Positions 27,340 through 36,049 of a stretch of 64,000 bases of DNA are shown here, piece by piece. Below the pieces are notes generated by a model. That model saw nothing but the letters and a program-made list of their open reading frames with translations. It made no database searches and was not told the origin of the DNA. The stretch comes from Paraburkholderia xenovorans LB400 (GTDB lineage Bacteria > Pseudomonadota > Gammaproteobacteria > Burkholderiales > Burkholderiaceae). The DNA lies in NCBI RefSeq assembly GCF_000013645.1, contig NC_007951.1, forward strand, positions 2,666,001 to 2,730,000. The letters run 5' to 3'. Position numbers and translations under genes: made by a program. Every line of letters starts with the position of its first letter. The first letter of the stretch is position 1.

Positions 27340-28740
27340 ATGACCAAGGATTCTTCCCAGACCGCTCTGCTCTGGATCGTCGCTGCCGGTTTTTTCATGC
27401 AGTCCCTCGACACGACGATCGTCAATACCGCCTTGCCGTCGATTGCGAACAGCCTGCACGTCGCACCGCTTGCCATGCAGCCCATCGTGGTCGCCTACAC
27501 CCTGACTATGGCGATGCTCACGCCCGCCTCCGGCTGGCTCGCCGACCGCTTCGGCACGCGGCGCGTCTATTTCGCGGCCATTCTGCTGTTCGTGATCGGC
27601 TCGATCTGCTGCGCGAGCGCGCATACGCTCGGCCAACTGGTGATGGCGCGCGTGCTGCAAGGCGTGGGCGGCTCGATGCTGCTGCCGATCGGACGGCTCG
27701 CCGTGTTGCGCAGCGTGACGGGCGAACAGTACGTCGCGGCCCTCGCATTCATTTCGGTCGCGGGACAGTTGGGACCGATCGCCGGGCCGACGCTCGGCGG
27801 CTGGTTCGTTCAGGCGATCACGTGGCACTGGATTTTCCTCATCAACGTGCCGATCGGCGCCGTGGGTCTGTACGCGGTGCAGCGCTTCCTGCCCTCGCAC
27901 GGCGAAACCCAGGCGCCGCCGTTCGACTTCGTCGGCTGCGGGCTGCTTTCGCTGTGCATGATCGCGTTCTCGCTCGCCATCGACGCGCCCATGCCCACGC
28001 ATCGGCTGGCATGGTCCGCGGCGCTCTTCGTACTCGCCGCGCTGAGCGCGCTCGCCTACATTCCGCATGCGAAACGCCGGGTCAATCCGCTCTTCAAGCT
28101 TTCGCTGTTTCGCGAGCCCAATTTCAGCGTCGGTCTGATCGGCAACCTGGTGTGCCGCATCGGTTCGAGCGCCGTGCCGTTTCTCGTGCCCTTGCTGCTG
28201 CAACTGCAACTGGGCTATTCGCCGCTGCATTCCGGCCTGATGATGCTGCCCGCCGCGCTGGCCGGCACCGTCGCCAAACGCTGGATCGCGCCGCTCGTGC
28301 GCCGCTATGGCTACGACACGTTCCTGCTCGTCAACACCGTGATCGTCGGTTCCTCGATCGTGGCCTTTGCGCTGATTACGCGCGGCACGCCGCTCGTGGT
28401 CGAGATCGCGATCCTCGCCGTGTTCGGCGCCGCCAATTCCATGCAATTCGCGGCGATGAACAGCGTCACGCTCAAGGACCTCTCGCATGCCGACGCCGGC
28501 AGCGGCAACAGCCTCTTTTCGATGGTGCAGATGCTGGCGATCGGGCTGGGTGTATCGATCGGCGGCGGGCTGGTGAATCTCTTCTCCGCGCAGGTGGGAT
28601 CGGCGGCACTCGGGTTTCGCCTCGCGTTCGTGTGCGTGGGCGTGATCACGCTGGTGTCGGCCTGGGTGTTTCGTCATCTCGACGAAGCGCCTGCCTCGCG
28701 CACGGTGCGCGGGCAAGCGACTCAAGGCGCGGGGCGCTGA
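27340..28740 (+). CDS. MFS transporter, DHA2 type (MdtD/HsrA-like)
   Basis: The 466-residue transporter opens with AAGFFMQSLDTTIVNTALPS, the DHA2 helix-1 motif with Asp. Motif A is SGWLADRFGTRRVYFAA, and LGPIAGPTLGGWFVQAITW marks helix 5. It resembles E. coli MdtD/HsrA in opening and length. It probably exports a drug or metabolite by proton antiport under control of the divergent LysR regulator. Substrate unknown. Confidence 0.91.
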   Translation: MTKDSSQTALLWIVAAGFFMQSLDTTIVNTALPSIANSLHVAPLAMQPIVVAYTLTMAMLTPASGWLADRFGTRRVYFAAILLFVIGSICCASAHTLGQLVMARVLQGVGGSMLLPIGRLAVLRSVTGEQYVAALAFISVAGQLGPIAGPTLGGWFVQAITWHWIFLINVPIGAVGLYAVQRFLPSHGETQAPPFDFVGCGLLSLCMIAFSLAIDAPMPTHRLAWSAALFVLAALSALAYIPHAKRRVNPLFKLSLFREPNFSVGLIGNLVCRIGSSAVPFLVPLLLQLQLGYSPLHSGLMMLPAALAGTVAKRWIAPLVRRYGYDTFLLVNTVIVGSSIVAFALITRGTPLVVEIAILAVFGAANSMQFAAMNSVTLKDLSHADAGSGNSLFSMVQMLAIGLGVSIGGGLVNLFSAQVGSAALGFRLAFVCVGVITLVSAWVFRHLDEAPASRTVRGQATQGAGR

Positions 28741-28758
28741 GCGCCGCCGCCCTCTGCA

Positions 28759-29532
28759 TCAGTCCGGCAAACGGATGCCGGAAAAGCCCGCGCACGCTTC
28801 GAGCAGACGCTCCTGAACAGCCACGTTGTGCACCGCCGGATGCGTCTCGCGCGGCTTCATATGGTAGAAGTACGCGCCGCTGACGGTGGCCGCCGGCTCG
28901 TCGCTGACGGCAAGCCACACCTGGGTTTTCGGCGCTGCCAGCAGATCGTCCGGTGCGCCCGGTCCACCCATTTTCGTCGCGACCCAGCCCGGCTCCAGCG
29001 CGTTCGACAACACCTGCGGCCAGCGGCGCGCGAGCGCGAACGCCAGCAACGCGTCATGCAGTTTCGAGTCCGAGTACGCCGCCGTGCCCCGCCAGGGGCG
29101 CCGCTCCCAGGCCAGATCGTCGAGGCTCGCATCGCCGCTGCGATGCAGCGCCGAGCTCAGATAGACGAGCCGTTTCGGCTTCCCGATCAATGCGCTCAGA
29201 ATGTACGGCGCCAGCGTGTTGACCGCGAACACATGCGACAGGCCGTCGACGGTCGCGATCCGGCGCGGCTCCTGATAACCGACCGCCGCGTTGTGAATCA
29301 CCGCATCGAAACGGCCTAGCCGGTTGACCTGCTGCGCGAGTTCGGCCGTGGCGGCAATGCTCGACAGGTCGGCAACCAGCGCCGTTTCGGCTTGCGGCAC
29401 CGCTTGCAACGCATGCTCGGCGCGCGCGGCGCTGCGCGCGTGCAACACCACCTGATGTCCGGCGTCGACGAGCAGACGCGCGGCCATCTGACCGAGGCCA
29501 TCGGCGGAACCGGTAATAAAAATACGCGACAT
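28759..29532 (-). CDS. Short-chain dehydrogenase/reductase
   Basis: The 257-residue SDR has an N-terminal cofactor motif ITGSADGLGQMAA, DAVIHNAAVG, catalytic Ser in VYLSSALH and YxxxK as YSDSK. The ATG at 29532 is preceded by GGAG; a start at 29568 adds 12 unconserved residues. It is divergent from the LysR gene at 29784, which probably regulates it. The nearby HARSAARAEHAL segment fits NADPH preference. Substrate unknown. Confidence 0.9.
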   Translation of the reverse strand: MSRIFITGSADGLGQMAARLLVDAGHQVVLHARSAARAEHALQAVPQAETALVADLSSIAATAELAQQVNRLGRFDAVIHNAAVGYQEPRRIATVDGLSHVFAVNTLAPYILSALIGKPKRLVYLSSALHRSGDASLDDLAWERRPWRGTAAYSDSKLHDALLAFALARRWPQVLSNALEPGWVATKMGGPGAPDDLLAAPKTQVWLAVSDEPAATVSGAYFYHMKPRETHPAVHNVAVQERLLEACAGFSGIRLPD

Positions 29533-29755
29533 GGGACGCTCTCCGTTATTCAGTCCGAATATGCCCAATGCATGACGAGAGTCGTATGTCTTTGTGCATC
29601 GGGCGGGTTCGTACAGATTAACGCGCGCCGTGTGGCTGACGCGATAGCCTGGCTGTCATTCCACTCATGACATGACATCATTCTTCGGCCTTGCCGGACG
29701 GCATTTCGCCGCGCCGGCGCGTGAATTCAAACGGACTTTCGCGTTAGCATGTCAC

Positions 29756-29765
29756 GCATTAATGC
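29756..29765. promoter_or_regulatory. Perfect palindrome GCATTAATGC before the LysR gene
   Basis: A 10-bp perfect palindrome ends 18 bases before the LysR start codon and lies in the divergent interval with the SDR gene. Position suggests an autoregulatory operator; no proof. Confidence 0.3.
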
Positions 29766-29783
29766 ATAACAAAGGACTATCAC

Positions 29784-30713
29784 ATGCCATTTGACGAGCG
29801 CATGCTGAACGGCATGGGCGTCTTGACGGCGATCGTCGATTCGGGCAGTTTCGCGGCGGCGGGCGTTGCGCTCGACATGTCGCAATCCGGGGTCAGCCGT
29901 TCGGTCGCGCGGCTCGAAGCGCGTCTCGGCATCCGGCTCTTCGATCGCACCACGCGCTCGGTCGTGCTGACCGACGAAGGCCGGCGCTTCTACGAACAGA
30001 TCGTGCCGTTGCTGGGTGGACTCGAAGAAGCGGCGGCCTCCGCCGCGCAGGGCGCGACCGCTGTTCGCGGACGTTTGCGCGTGAACATGGACCCGTTCTT
30101 TTCGCGCCTCGTGCTGGGGCCGAGGTTGGGCGGCTTTATCGACAGGCATCCCGATCTGCAGCTCGAACTGATCACCCGCGACCAGTTGGGCGACATGGTC
30201 GCCGACGGATTCGATCTCGCGATCCGCTTCGGCGACCCGCCGGTGTCGACGCTGATTGCCCGCAAGCTGCTGGACACGCGGATTCTCACCGTGGCCGCGC
30301 CGTCGTATCTGAAGAAGCACGGACACCCGGCGAACCCGGCCGAGCTCGAAAGCGGCAAGCACGTGTGCATCAAGTTTCGCGATCCGCTGACAGGCTACCC
30401 GTTCAGCTGGGAATTTCATCGCGGCCGCAAGAAGATCGTGGTGACGCCGCAAGGCCGTTTGACCGTCAACGACGTGGGCACCTTGCACAGCGCCTGCGTA
30501 GCGGGCCAGGGCGTGGCGCAGATTCTCGAACTCGGCGCCGAATCGCTGGTGGCGAGCGGCAAACTGGTCGCGCTGTTTCCCGACTGGTGCGACGAGGTTT
30601 ATCCGCTGTATGCGCTCTACCCTTCGCGGCATCATCCGCCGGCCAAGGTTCGGGCGTTCTTCGAATTTATCGTTTCGCTCACGGGTGGCGCGCCGCGCGA
30701 ACCGGCGGCCTGA
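29784..30713 (+). CDS. LysR-family transcriptional regulator
   Basis: The 309-residue protein has an N-terminal helix-turn-helix (AIVDSGSFAAAGVALDMSQS, then SVARLEARLGIRLFDRTTRS). Its effector domain (GRLRVNMDPFFSRLVLGPRL, DLAIRFGDPPVSTLIARKLL) is typical of the CrgA-like LysR subgroup. It is divergent from an SDR gene, which it probably controls. It ends convergent with the DUF1488 gene. Confidence 0.93.
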   Translation: MPFDERMLNGMGVLTAIVDSGSFAAAGVALDMSQSGVSRSVARLEARLGIRLFDRTTRSVVLTDEGRRFYEQIVPLLGGLEEAAASAAQGATAVRGRLRVNMDPFFSRLVLGPRLGGFIDRHPDLQLELITRDQLGDMVADGFDLAIRFGDPPVSTLIARKLLDTRILTVAAPSYLKKHGHPANPAELESGKHVCIKFRDPLTGYPFSWEFHRGRKKIVVTPQGRLTVNDVGTLHSACVAGQGVAQILELGAESLVASGKLVALFPDWCDEVYPLYALYPSRHHPPAKVRAFFEFIVSLTGGAPREPAA

Positions 30714-30750
30714 GTGCGGTTGCGGCGACGTGCGCGCGCGGCCGCTCGCG

Positions 30751-31002
30751 TCAGGAAATCGTGTAGCGGTTTTGCGGGCCGCCGAGATACAGGCCGCGAG
30801 CGAGCGTCAGGATCTGCTCGCGATGCCGGTCGAACGCCGCCAGCACGGCGGGTTCATCCGCGCCCACGCTGGGGCTCAGATTCGAAATCACCGAACGGGT
30901 GACGATGAAAGCGATTTCGCGCGCATTGTCGTAGCCCCAGAAATTGACGCAGTGGTGCGAGGCGTCATAGCTGCGGCTCGGGTTCGGGAAGTTGAGGGAC
31001 AT
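30751..31002 (-). CDS. DUF1488-family protein
   Basis: The 83-residue cytosolic protein begins MSLNFPNPSRSYDASHHCVN and contains FWGYDNAREIAFIVTR, the family signature, then an acidic helix with FDRHREQIL. DUF1488 proteins are common in Burkholderia and have no established function. It is transcribed toward the preceding LysR gene with a 37-base gap. Confidence 0.85.
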   Translation of the reverse strand: MSLNFPNPSRSYDASHHCVNFWGYDNAREIAFIVTRSVISNLSPSVGADEPAVLAAFDRHREQILTLARGLYLGGPQNRYTIS

Positions 31003-31197
31003 TTCGTACTCCCGGGATAAAAGGTTCTCGTCCCACGGTGCGCTGAATGACGGGCGTGGTCAAGCGCTTGTTTGTAAGTGTGAAGGGGCGGCCCGATCTT
31101 GCGTGAGCGAGCAAGGAGCCGGCGCCGAGTCAACTCGCGCACCTGGTGATGCACCTGCAACACACGGCGGCATGACCGCAATGTTCTCATCGTGATG

Positions 31198-31219
31198 GCA
31201 ATCCGCACTAAGGGATTGC
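31198..31219 (+). promoter_or_regulatory. Hairpin upstream of the effector-like gene
   Basis: GCAATCC (31198-31204) and GGATTGC (31213-31219) form a perfect 7-bp stem with an 8-base loop, 35 bases before the ATG at 31255. It may lie in the 5' leader or serve as an operator. No TTCG-N16-TTCG (hrpII) box was found here. Confidence 0.35.
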
Positions 31220-31254
31220 TATGCCCACTTCCCTTGACCATCACGAGAAGCTCT

Positions 31255-33585
31255 ATGTCGAATGCCATTTCCGGTTTGCACCAGACGGTCTGGACGCCAA
31301 CCGGCACGTCGCCCGACAGGCGCGACACCTTCGCCCCGACGCACAACACTGCCGCACCGAAAAGCTCAATGGCGCCGAGTGAATTCGCCAGCACGATGCT
31401 GAAGAAGTACGACGGCGGCGACCAGTCGACCAACTACGCCAACGACGCCAAGGCAACGCTCGTCCAGCAACAGACGACTCAACTGCTGATGACCGGTTAC
31501 CCGCCAGGCTTCGTCACCGCGCGAATGCATCTGGAGGGTCTTGCGCCCCTCACGGCGCAGATGGACGAAGAAACACGCGAGCGCTTCGCCGCGCGTGCGA
31601 AGACCGTGCTCGGTGAGCCGGACTCACAGCGCGACACCGATATCCGCCAACTCGAAACAGACGTGCAGACGGCACTGCAACGGACCCGCGCCGACCCGCT
31701 GCGCCGCCTGAATGCCATCTTCAATATGCCGGCCGGCGCCGGCCTGCTCGGCGAAAGCGGCACGCAACGCCTGCAGCAGTTGCGCAACCAGTACGGCGCA
31801 TTCAGCGCGCCGGGCGCGACACCGCAGCAACGCGAGACGAGCTTCGCGCAGGCCGTCAGGATCAAGACCGAGATGCAGCGCGACATCCACAACAAGGCCA
31901 GCGACATTTACGCGGCGACCCGGAAGTCATGGAACGAATCGGCGGCCCGCGTGAACGGCATACTCGACGAGACGGCAAAGTACACGCCCGACACCCTCCA
32001 TCTGCCGCACGATTCCGACGACCCCGATTGGGACACCAACACGCGCAAGCCCGCCTACGCGAAGACCTTTCCGTACCAGTCGGTGATGGAGAAGCTGCTT
32101 TCCGACGACGGCTATTCAAGCCAGGAACGCAGCATATCCTCGGCGCGCAAGCGCCCGCCCGAGCAGATTGCGCAGGATCTGCTGACGTTCCAGCAGGGTA
32201 TGACGGACCCGAACTCGGCAATACACCGCCGCGTGCAGGCGCTGCAGGATACGGCGCTCGCGACGATGAACCAGCCCGGACCGGATCTGGACCACGTCGA
32301 GCGTCCGAAGACGTACGAGGACGTCGCCCGGACCCCTCCCGCCGCCGACAACGACTACGTCAACAATCTCGCGAAGAGCTACGGCGGCGCGCTCAAGGAC
32401 ATCGACGGGAAGAACCGCGCGATGCTGCGCGAGCATACGCCCGGCCTCGCCGACAAGATTCTCTACGGCATTGGCCGGGTGTTATCCGGCCTGTCGCCGA
32501 TCCCGGGCGCCGACTGGCTGGCCAACAAGCTGCTCGACGCCGAATTCCCCGATCAAGGCGGCCTGACCCGGGAAGAAGTCGGCATGATCGACGCCGGAAC
32601 GGCGCTCGCCGGCCTGTTGCTCGGCGGCATCGAACCCGAAGGGGAGCACCTCCCTGGCGCCGGCGAGCCTCATCCGTCCGGTGCCGGCGTGGCTCGCGAC
32701 AAGCCGTCGCTGCCCGCCAGCTCGGTGGAGACGTTCGAGCATAATTTCCAGGGTAGCGGCAGCCAGCCGAACAAACGGGGCCCCACCGGATCCGGCAATC
32801 AGCGCACGTCGGATATCCCCACGCTGCCCACGCGCTACGCGGCCGAGCCCTCAGGCATGTTGCAGCCGGACCCGGGTCACGCCGGAGTCCTGACGGATCC
32901 AACGGGGCAGCAGTACATTCTGGATCACGGCCAGAGCTATCCGGTGCGCTACGACGCGGCCAACCGGACGTGGCGCCTCGTGCAGCCGGACAAGCCGACC
33001 GATCCGGGCGTGCCCGTCGAACGTCGGCCGGACGGCAACTGGCAACCACACGGCGATGTCGGCCTGCAAGGTGGCGGAAACGAGTCCAGGGAACGAACCA
33101 CGGCCGTGGGCGACGAGCAGAAGGCCCATCAGTTGCAGCAGGCGCAACAAACTCTTGCCGACTTGCAAACCCAGATACACGCTGTGCGGCAGGATCTGGC
33201 CTCCACCGCGCAAAGAATTCAGGAGATAGAGGGGCTTCGAGCGGGGTACGAGCAACGCAGGGTGGACCTCGCGCAGCGGAAAAGTCAGGCAGAACAGGAG
33301 CGGCAAAGCCTGCATGCCCAGCTTCAACAGCTCCGGAGCACGGGGCAGCCCCTTGATCCGCACTTTCAGGCACACGTCCACGATTTCAACGGTCGAATGG
33401 ACTCCGTTCTCGCGGACATCGCCCGCTACAACGATGAACTGGCGTCGATAACACAGGAGATAAACAGTCTAGGTTCGAGATTCCAGCAGCTCGGTGCCCA
33501 GCGGCAGCAATACGAGGATGTGAGCCGGGACCTTCAGACGCATATAAGTGCCGTGCAGCTCGAGTTGAATCAGTTGCTGAATTAG
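31255..33585 (+). CDS. Orphan 776-residue effector/toxin-like protein with C-terminal coiled coil
   Basis: Not assigned to a characterised family. The ATG at 31255 follows GAGAAG. The N-terminal 45 residues are Ser/Thr/Pro-rich and look disordered, as in secreted effectors. Residues 50-400 are polar and helical. Residues about 399-463 hold amphipathic and Gly-rich hydrophobic stretches (YGIGRVLSGLSPIPGADWLA, AGTALAGLLLGGI). A Pro/Gly-rich linker precedes a module at about 523-607 (GQQYILDHGQSYPVRYD, then TWRLVQP and PVERRPDGNWQPHGDVG). That module resembles segments I recall from dermonecrotic-toxin-like and type III effector proteins of Pseudomonas and Burkholderia. Residues about 621-776 are a long Gln-rich coiled coil. 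There is no signal peptide and no adjacent chaperone or immunity gene. Confidence 0.7.
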   Translation: MSNAISGLHQTVWTPTGTSPDRRDTFAPTHNTAAPKSSMAPSEFASTMLKKYDGGDQSTNYANDAKATLVQQQTTQLLMTGYPPGFVTARMHLEGLAPLTAQMDEETRERFAARAKTVLGEPDSQRDTDIRQLETDVQTALQRTRADPLRRLNAIFNMPAGAGLLGESGTQRLQQLRNQYGAFSAPGATPQQRETSFAQAVRIKTEMQRDIHNKASDIYAATRKSWNESAARVNGILDETAKYTPDTLHLPHDSDDPDWDTNTRKPAYAKTFPYQSVMEKLLSDDGYSSQERSISSARKRPPEQIAQDLLTFQQGMTDPNSAIHRRVQALQDTALATMNQPGPDLDHVERPKTYEDVARTPPAADNDYVNNLAKSYGGALKDIDGKNRAMLREHTPGLADKILYGIGRVLSGLSPIPGADWLANKLLDAEFPDQGGLTREEVGMIDAGTALAGLLLGGIEPEGEHLPGAGEPHPSGAGVARDKPSLPASSVETFEHNFQGSGSQPNKRGPTGSGNQRTSDIPTLPTRYAAEPSGMLQPDPGHAGVLTDPTGQQYILDHGQSYPVRYDAANRTWRLVQPDKPTDPGVPVERRPDGNWQPHGDVGLQGGGNESRERTTAVGDEQKAHQLQQAQQTLADLQTQIHAVRQDLASTAQRIQEIEGLRAGYEQRRVDLAQRKSQAEQERQSLHAQLQQLRSTGQPLDPHFQAHVHDFNGRMDSVLADIARYNDELASITQEINSLGSRFQQLGAQRQQYEDVSRDLQTHISAVQLELNQLLN

Positions 33586-33591
33586 TCGACC

Positions 33592-33624
33592 GGGGCAATG
33601 CGGCCGCGCACGCCGCATTGCCCC
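33592..33624. terminator. Strong bidirectional hairpin between convergent genes
   Basis: GGGGCAATGCGG and CCGCATTGCCCC form a perfect 12-bp stem with a 9-base loop, immediately after the effector-like gene and before the end of the deaminase gene. No T-run follows, so termination may be factor-assisted. Confidence 0.6.
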
Positions 33625-33628
33625 CACC

Positions 33629-35074
33629 TCACGCCACTTCCTCCAGCAACTCCCGAACAGCCGCCCTCGCCTCGTGCGCCAGTTCCTTGAGATCGACCCC
33701 GTCGATCCGGTCATCGGCCACCACGCGCCTGCCGGCACAAAACAGCGCCGCGAGCGTAGGCCTGCCGCCCGATGCCACCGGCCCGATCGCCGGATCGTGC
33801 AAGCCGAAATACCGCGGGTCGTCGAGCCGGTACACCGCGAGGTCCGCGGCAAAACCCGCCGCGATCCTGCCGACCTCGTCGAGGCCCATGATCCGCGCGC
33901 CGCCCGCCGTGCCCCAGTGAATCACATCGGCCACGCTCGCCGCGTTCGCGCCGCCTTCGAAGCGGCCGCCACGAAACGTGGGCTGCGCCAGCATGCCGCG
34001 CCGCGCGCGTTGCGCGAGCCATGTCATGTGCACTTCGGAGATCATGTCGGCCGCTTCGTTCGACGCCGCGCCGTCCACGCCGATCGACACCGGCACGCCC
34101 GCGTCGGCCATCTCGCGCACCGGGCAAATGCCGCTGCCGAGGCGCCCATTGCTCTGCGGACAATGGGCGACGCCGGTGCCGGTTTGCGCGAGCAGCGCGA
34201 TCTCGTCGGCGTCGACCTTGACGAGATGCGCGTACCACACGTCACCGCCGAGCCAGTCATGCTCGCCGCAAAACGCCACCGGCGACTGCCGGTATAGGGC
34301 ATGCGCGCTGTCCTGATAGCCCACCGTCTCCGAGAGATGGCTGTGCAGACGCAGTCCCAGACGACGCGCCAGCGCCGCCGTCTCGCGCATTTCGGCGGGC
34401 GAGATCGAATACAGCACGGTGGTCGGCGCCATCACGACACGCTGCATCGCGCGCGGCGAAGCGTCGTGATAACGGGCGGCAAGCCGTTCGACATCGGCGA
34501 CATAGGCGTCCAGCGTTTCGGGCCGCAAAGCGCTCGGCAATTCAGCTTCGAGCTGGCGCGTCTGCGTGGCGCCACCGCGCAGCAGCACGAAACGCAAGCC
34601 GAGTTTCTGCGCCTCTTCGAACAGGATCGCCGAACTGTCGAACGGCATGTCCGGGTAATACACGTAGTTGTGATCGGCCACCGTCGCGCAGCCCGAGCGC
34701 GCCAGTTCGATCAGGCCGATGCGCGCCGCGAGCCGGAAGCGCCGCTCGTCGAAGAGCGCCCGGAAGCGGTACGGCGTCGCCGCGAGCCACGGCGTGAGCG
34801 TGGCGTCCAGCCCGGCGGTATCGCCCTTGAGCAGCGACTGGAACAGATGATGATGCGTGTTGACCCATGCCGGGTAGACCACGCAATCGGTGGCGTCGAC
34901 GATCGTCTCGCCCGGCCGTGGCGTGAGCGCGCCGATCGCTTCGATCGTGTCGCCGGTAATGCGGATGTCGGGACCGTTCACGCGCGCGGGATCGTCGGCT
35001 GAACCGCGGCCGCCGGTCATGATCGCCGCTGCATTGCGGATCAAGGTGGAAGGTGTCATGTGGTGTGTCGTCAT
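33629..35074 (-). CDS. Amidohydrolase of the 8-oxoguanine / isoxanthopterin deaminase type
   Basis: The 481-residue metal-dependent hydrolase (COG0402 class) has the metal ligands in VNTHHHLFQSL, LHSHLSETVGY and AHCPQSNGRL, and the catalytic Asp in IGVDGAASNEAADM. The sequence resembles 8-oxoguanine deaminases, which hydrolyse an exocyclic amine on an oxidised purine or pterin. The exact substrate is not fixed by sequence. The ATG at 35074 is one of several nearby starts (35059 is another). It ends an operon with an ABC importer and a Rieske oxygenase, suggesting the imported compound is oxidised and then deaminated. Confidence 0.85.
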   Translation of the reverse strand: MTTHHMTPSTLIRNAAAIMTGGRGSADDPARVNGPDIRITGDTIEAIGALTPRPGETIVDATDCVVYPAWVNTHHHLFQSLLKGDTAGLDATLTPWLAATPYRFRALFDERRFRLAARIGLIELARSGCATVADHNYVYYPDMPFDSSAILFEEAQKLGLRFVLLRGGATQTRQLEAELPSALRPETLDAYVADVERLAARYHDASPRAMQRVVMAPTTVLYSISPAEMRETAALARRLGLRLHSHLSETVGYQDSAHALYRQSPVAFCGEHDWLGGDVWYAHLVKVDADEIALLAQTGTGVAHCPQSNGRLGSGICPVREMADAGVPVSIGVDGAASNEAADMISEVHMTWLAQRARRGMLAQPTFRGGRFEGGANAASVADVIHWGTAGGARIMGLDEVGRIAAGFAADLAVYRLDDPRYFGLHDPAIGPVASGGRPTLAALFCAGRRVVADDRIDGVDLKELAHEARAAVRELLEEVA

Positions 35075-35125
35075 GAGTTCGAGCCGGAGTTCGTTGCTAA
35101 CGCAATCATGGGCATTCAAAAGCTT

Positions 35126-36049
35126 TCAAAGTTGGCTGTCGTGCCAGCCGCGCAAGCCCACGCGCGACACCCACGCTGTGATGGCGAACAGCACGACGCC
35201 CGTCACGGTGATCAGCAGCAGCGCCGCGAACAGACGCGGAATATTCAGCTGGAAACCGGCCTGCAGGATCTGATACGCGAGCCCCGCGCCGCTGCCGCCC
35301 GTGCCGGCGACGAACTCCGCCACTACCGCGCCGATCAGCGCCAAGCCGCTCGAAATCCTCAGTCCTCCGAAAAAATACGGCAACGCGCTCGGAATCCGCA
35401 AACGCACCAATGTCTGCCAGCGGGTCGCGCGATTGATCCTGAACAGGTTGATCAGGCCGGGGTTCACGCTGCGCAAGCCGAGCGCCGTGTTCGAGATGAT
35501 CGGGAACAACGCCACGAGTGTCGCGCACAGCACCAGCGCGACGGTCATATCCTTGACCCAGATGATGATGAGCGGCGCGATCGCCACGACCGGCGTGACC
35601 TGCAACAGGATCGCGTAGGGAAAGAGGCTCGCCTCGATCAACGGACTCTGCACGAACAGCAGCGCGATTACGACACCCAGCAGCGTGGCCAGCGCGAACG
35701 CCAGCAGGGTGATCTTCAAGGTGGCGAGCAGGCTGCCGAACAGCAGCGGCGCATCCTGCACCAGCTCGCTCACGATCGCCGCGGGCGACGGCACCAGATA
35801 CGCCGGCACTTTCATCACGACGCACCAGGCCTGCCACGACGCGAGCACCACGAGGCCGACGACCCACGGCGCGAGCGCCTTCATTACGCCGGGGCGTTGC
35901 AACCACGGCTGATGCCGGGCATTGGTAGCGGCACTTGTAGCGCGGCCCGCGGCAGGCCTCGCACCTTGCGCCGCTGTCGCGGTCTGCGAAGCGCCCGCCG
36001 CCCCGCGCCCGCCATTGCCCGAACGACCCGCAAGCACTTCGCCCGTCAT
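35126..36049 (-). CDS. ABC transporter permease (SsuC/TauC type)
   Basis: The 307-residue inner-membrane permease has about six helices after a Gly/Ala-rich N-terminal extension of roughly 45 residues. The BPD motif appears around RLRIPSALPYFFGGLRISSG, with the cytoplasmic EAA-type loop. TM segments include LLATLKITLLAFALATLLG and LFAALLLITVTGVVLFAI. ATG 36049 overlaps the ATPase stop (ATGA), showing coupling. It forms the importer with the genes at 36046 and 38004. Confidence 0.92.
   Translation of the reverse strand: MTGEVLAGRSGNGGRGAAGASQTATAAQGARPAAGRATSAATNARHQPWLQRPGVMKALAPWVVGLVVLASWQAWCVVMKVPAYLVPSPAAIVSELVQDAPLLFGSLLATLKITLLAFALATLLGVVIALLFVQSPLIEASLFPYAILLQVTPVVAIAPLIIIWVKDMTVALVLCATLVALFPIISNTALGLRSVNPGLINLFRINRATRWQTLVRLRIPSALPYFFGGLRISSGLALIGAVVAEFVAGTGGSGAGLAYQILQAGFQLNIPRLFAALLLITVTGVVLFAITAWVSRVGLRGWHDSQL

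Noticed and set aside
31081..31254. Search for a hrpII-type box before the effector-like gene
   Set aside because: No TTCG-N16-TTCG pair is present.
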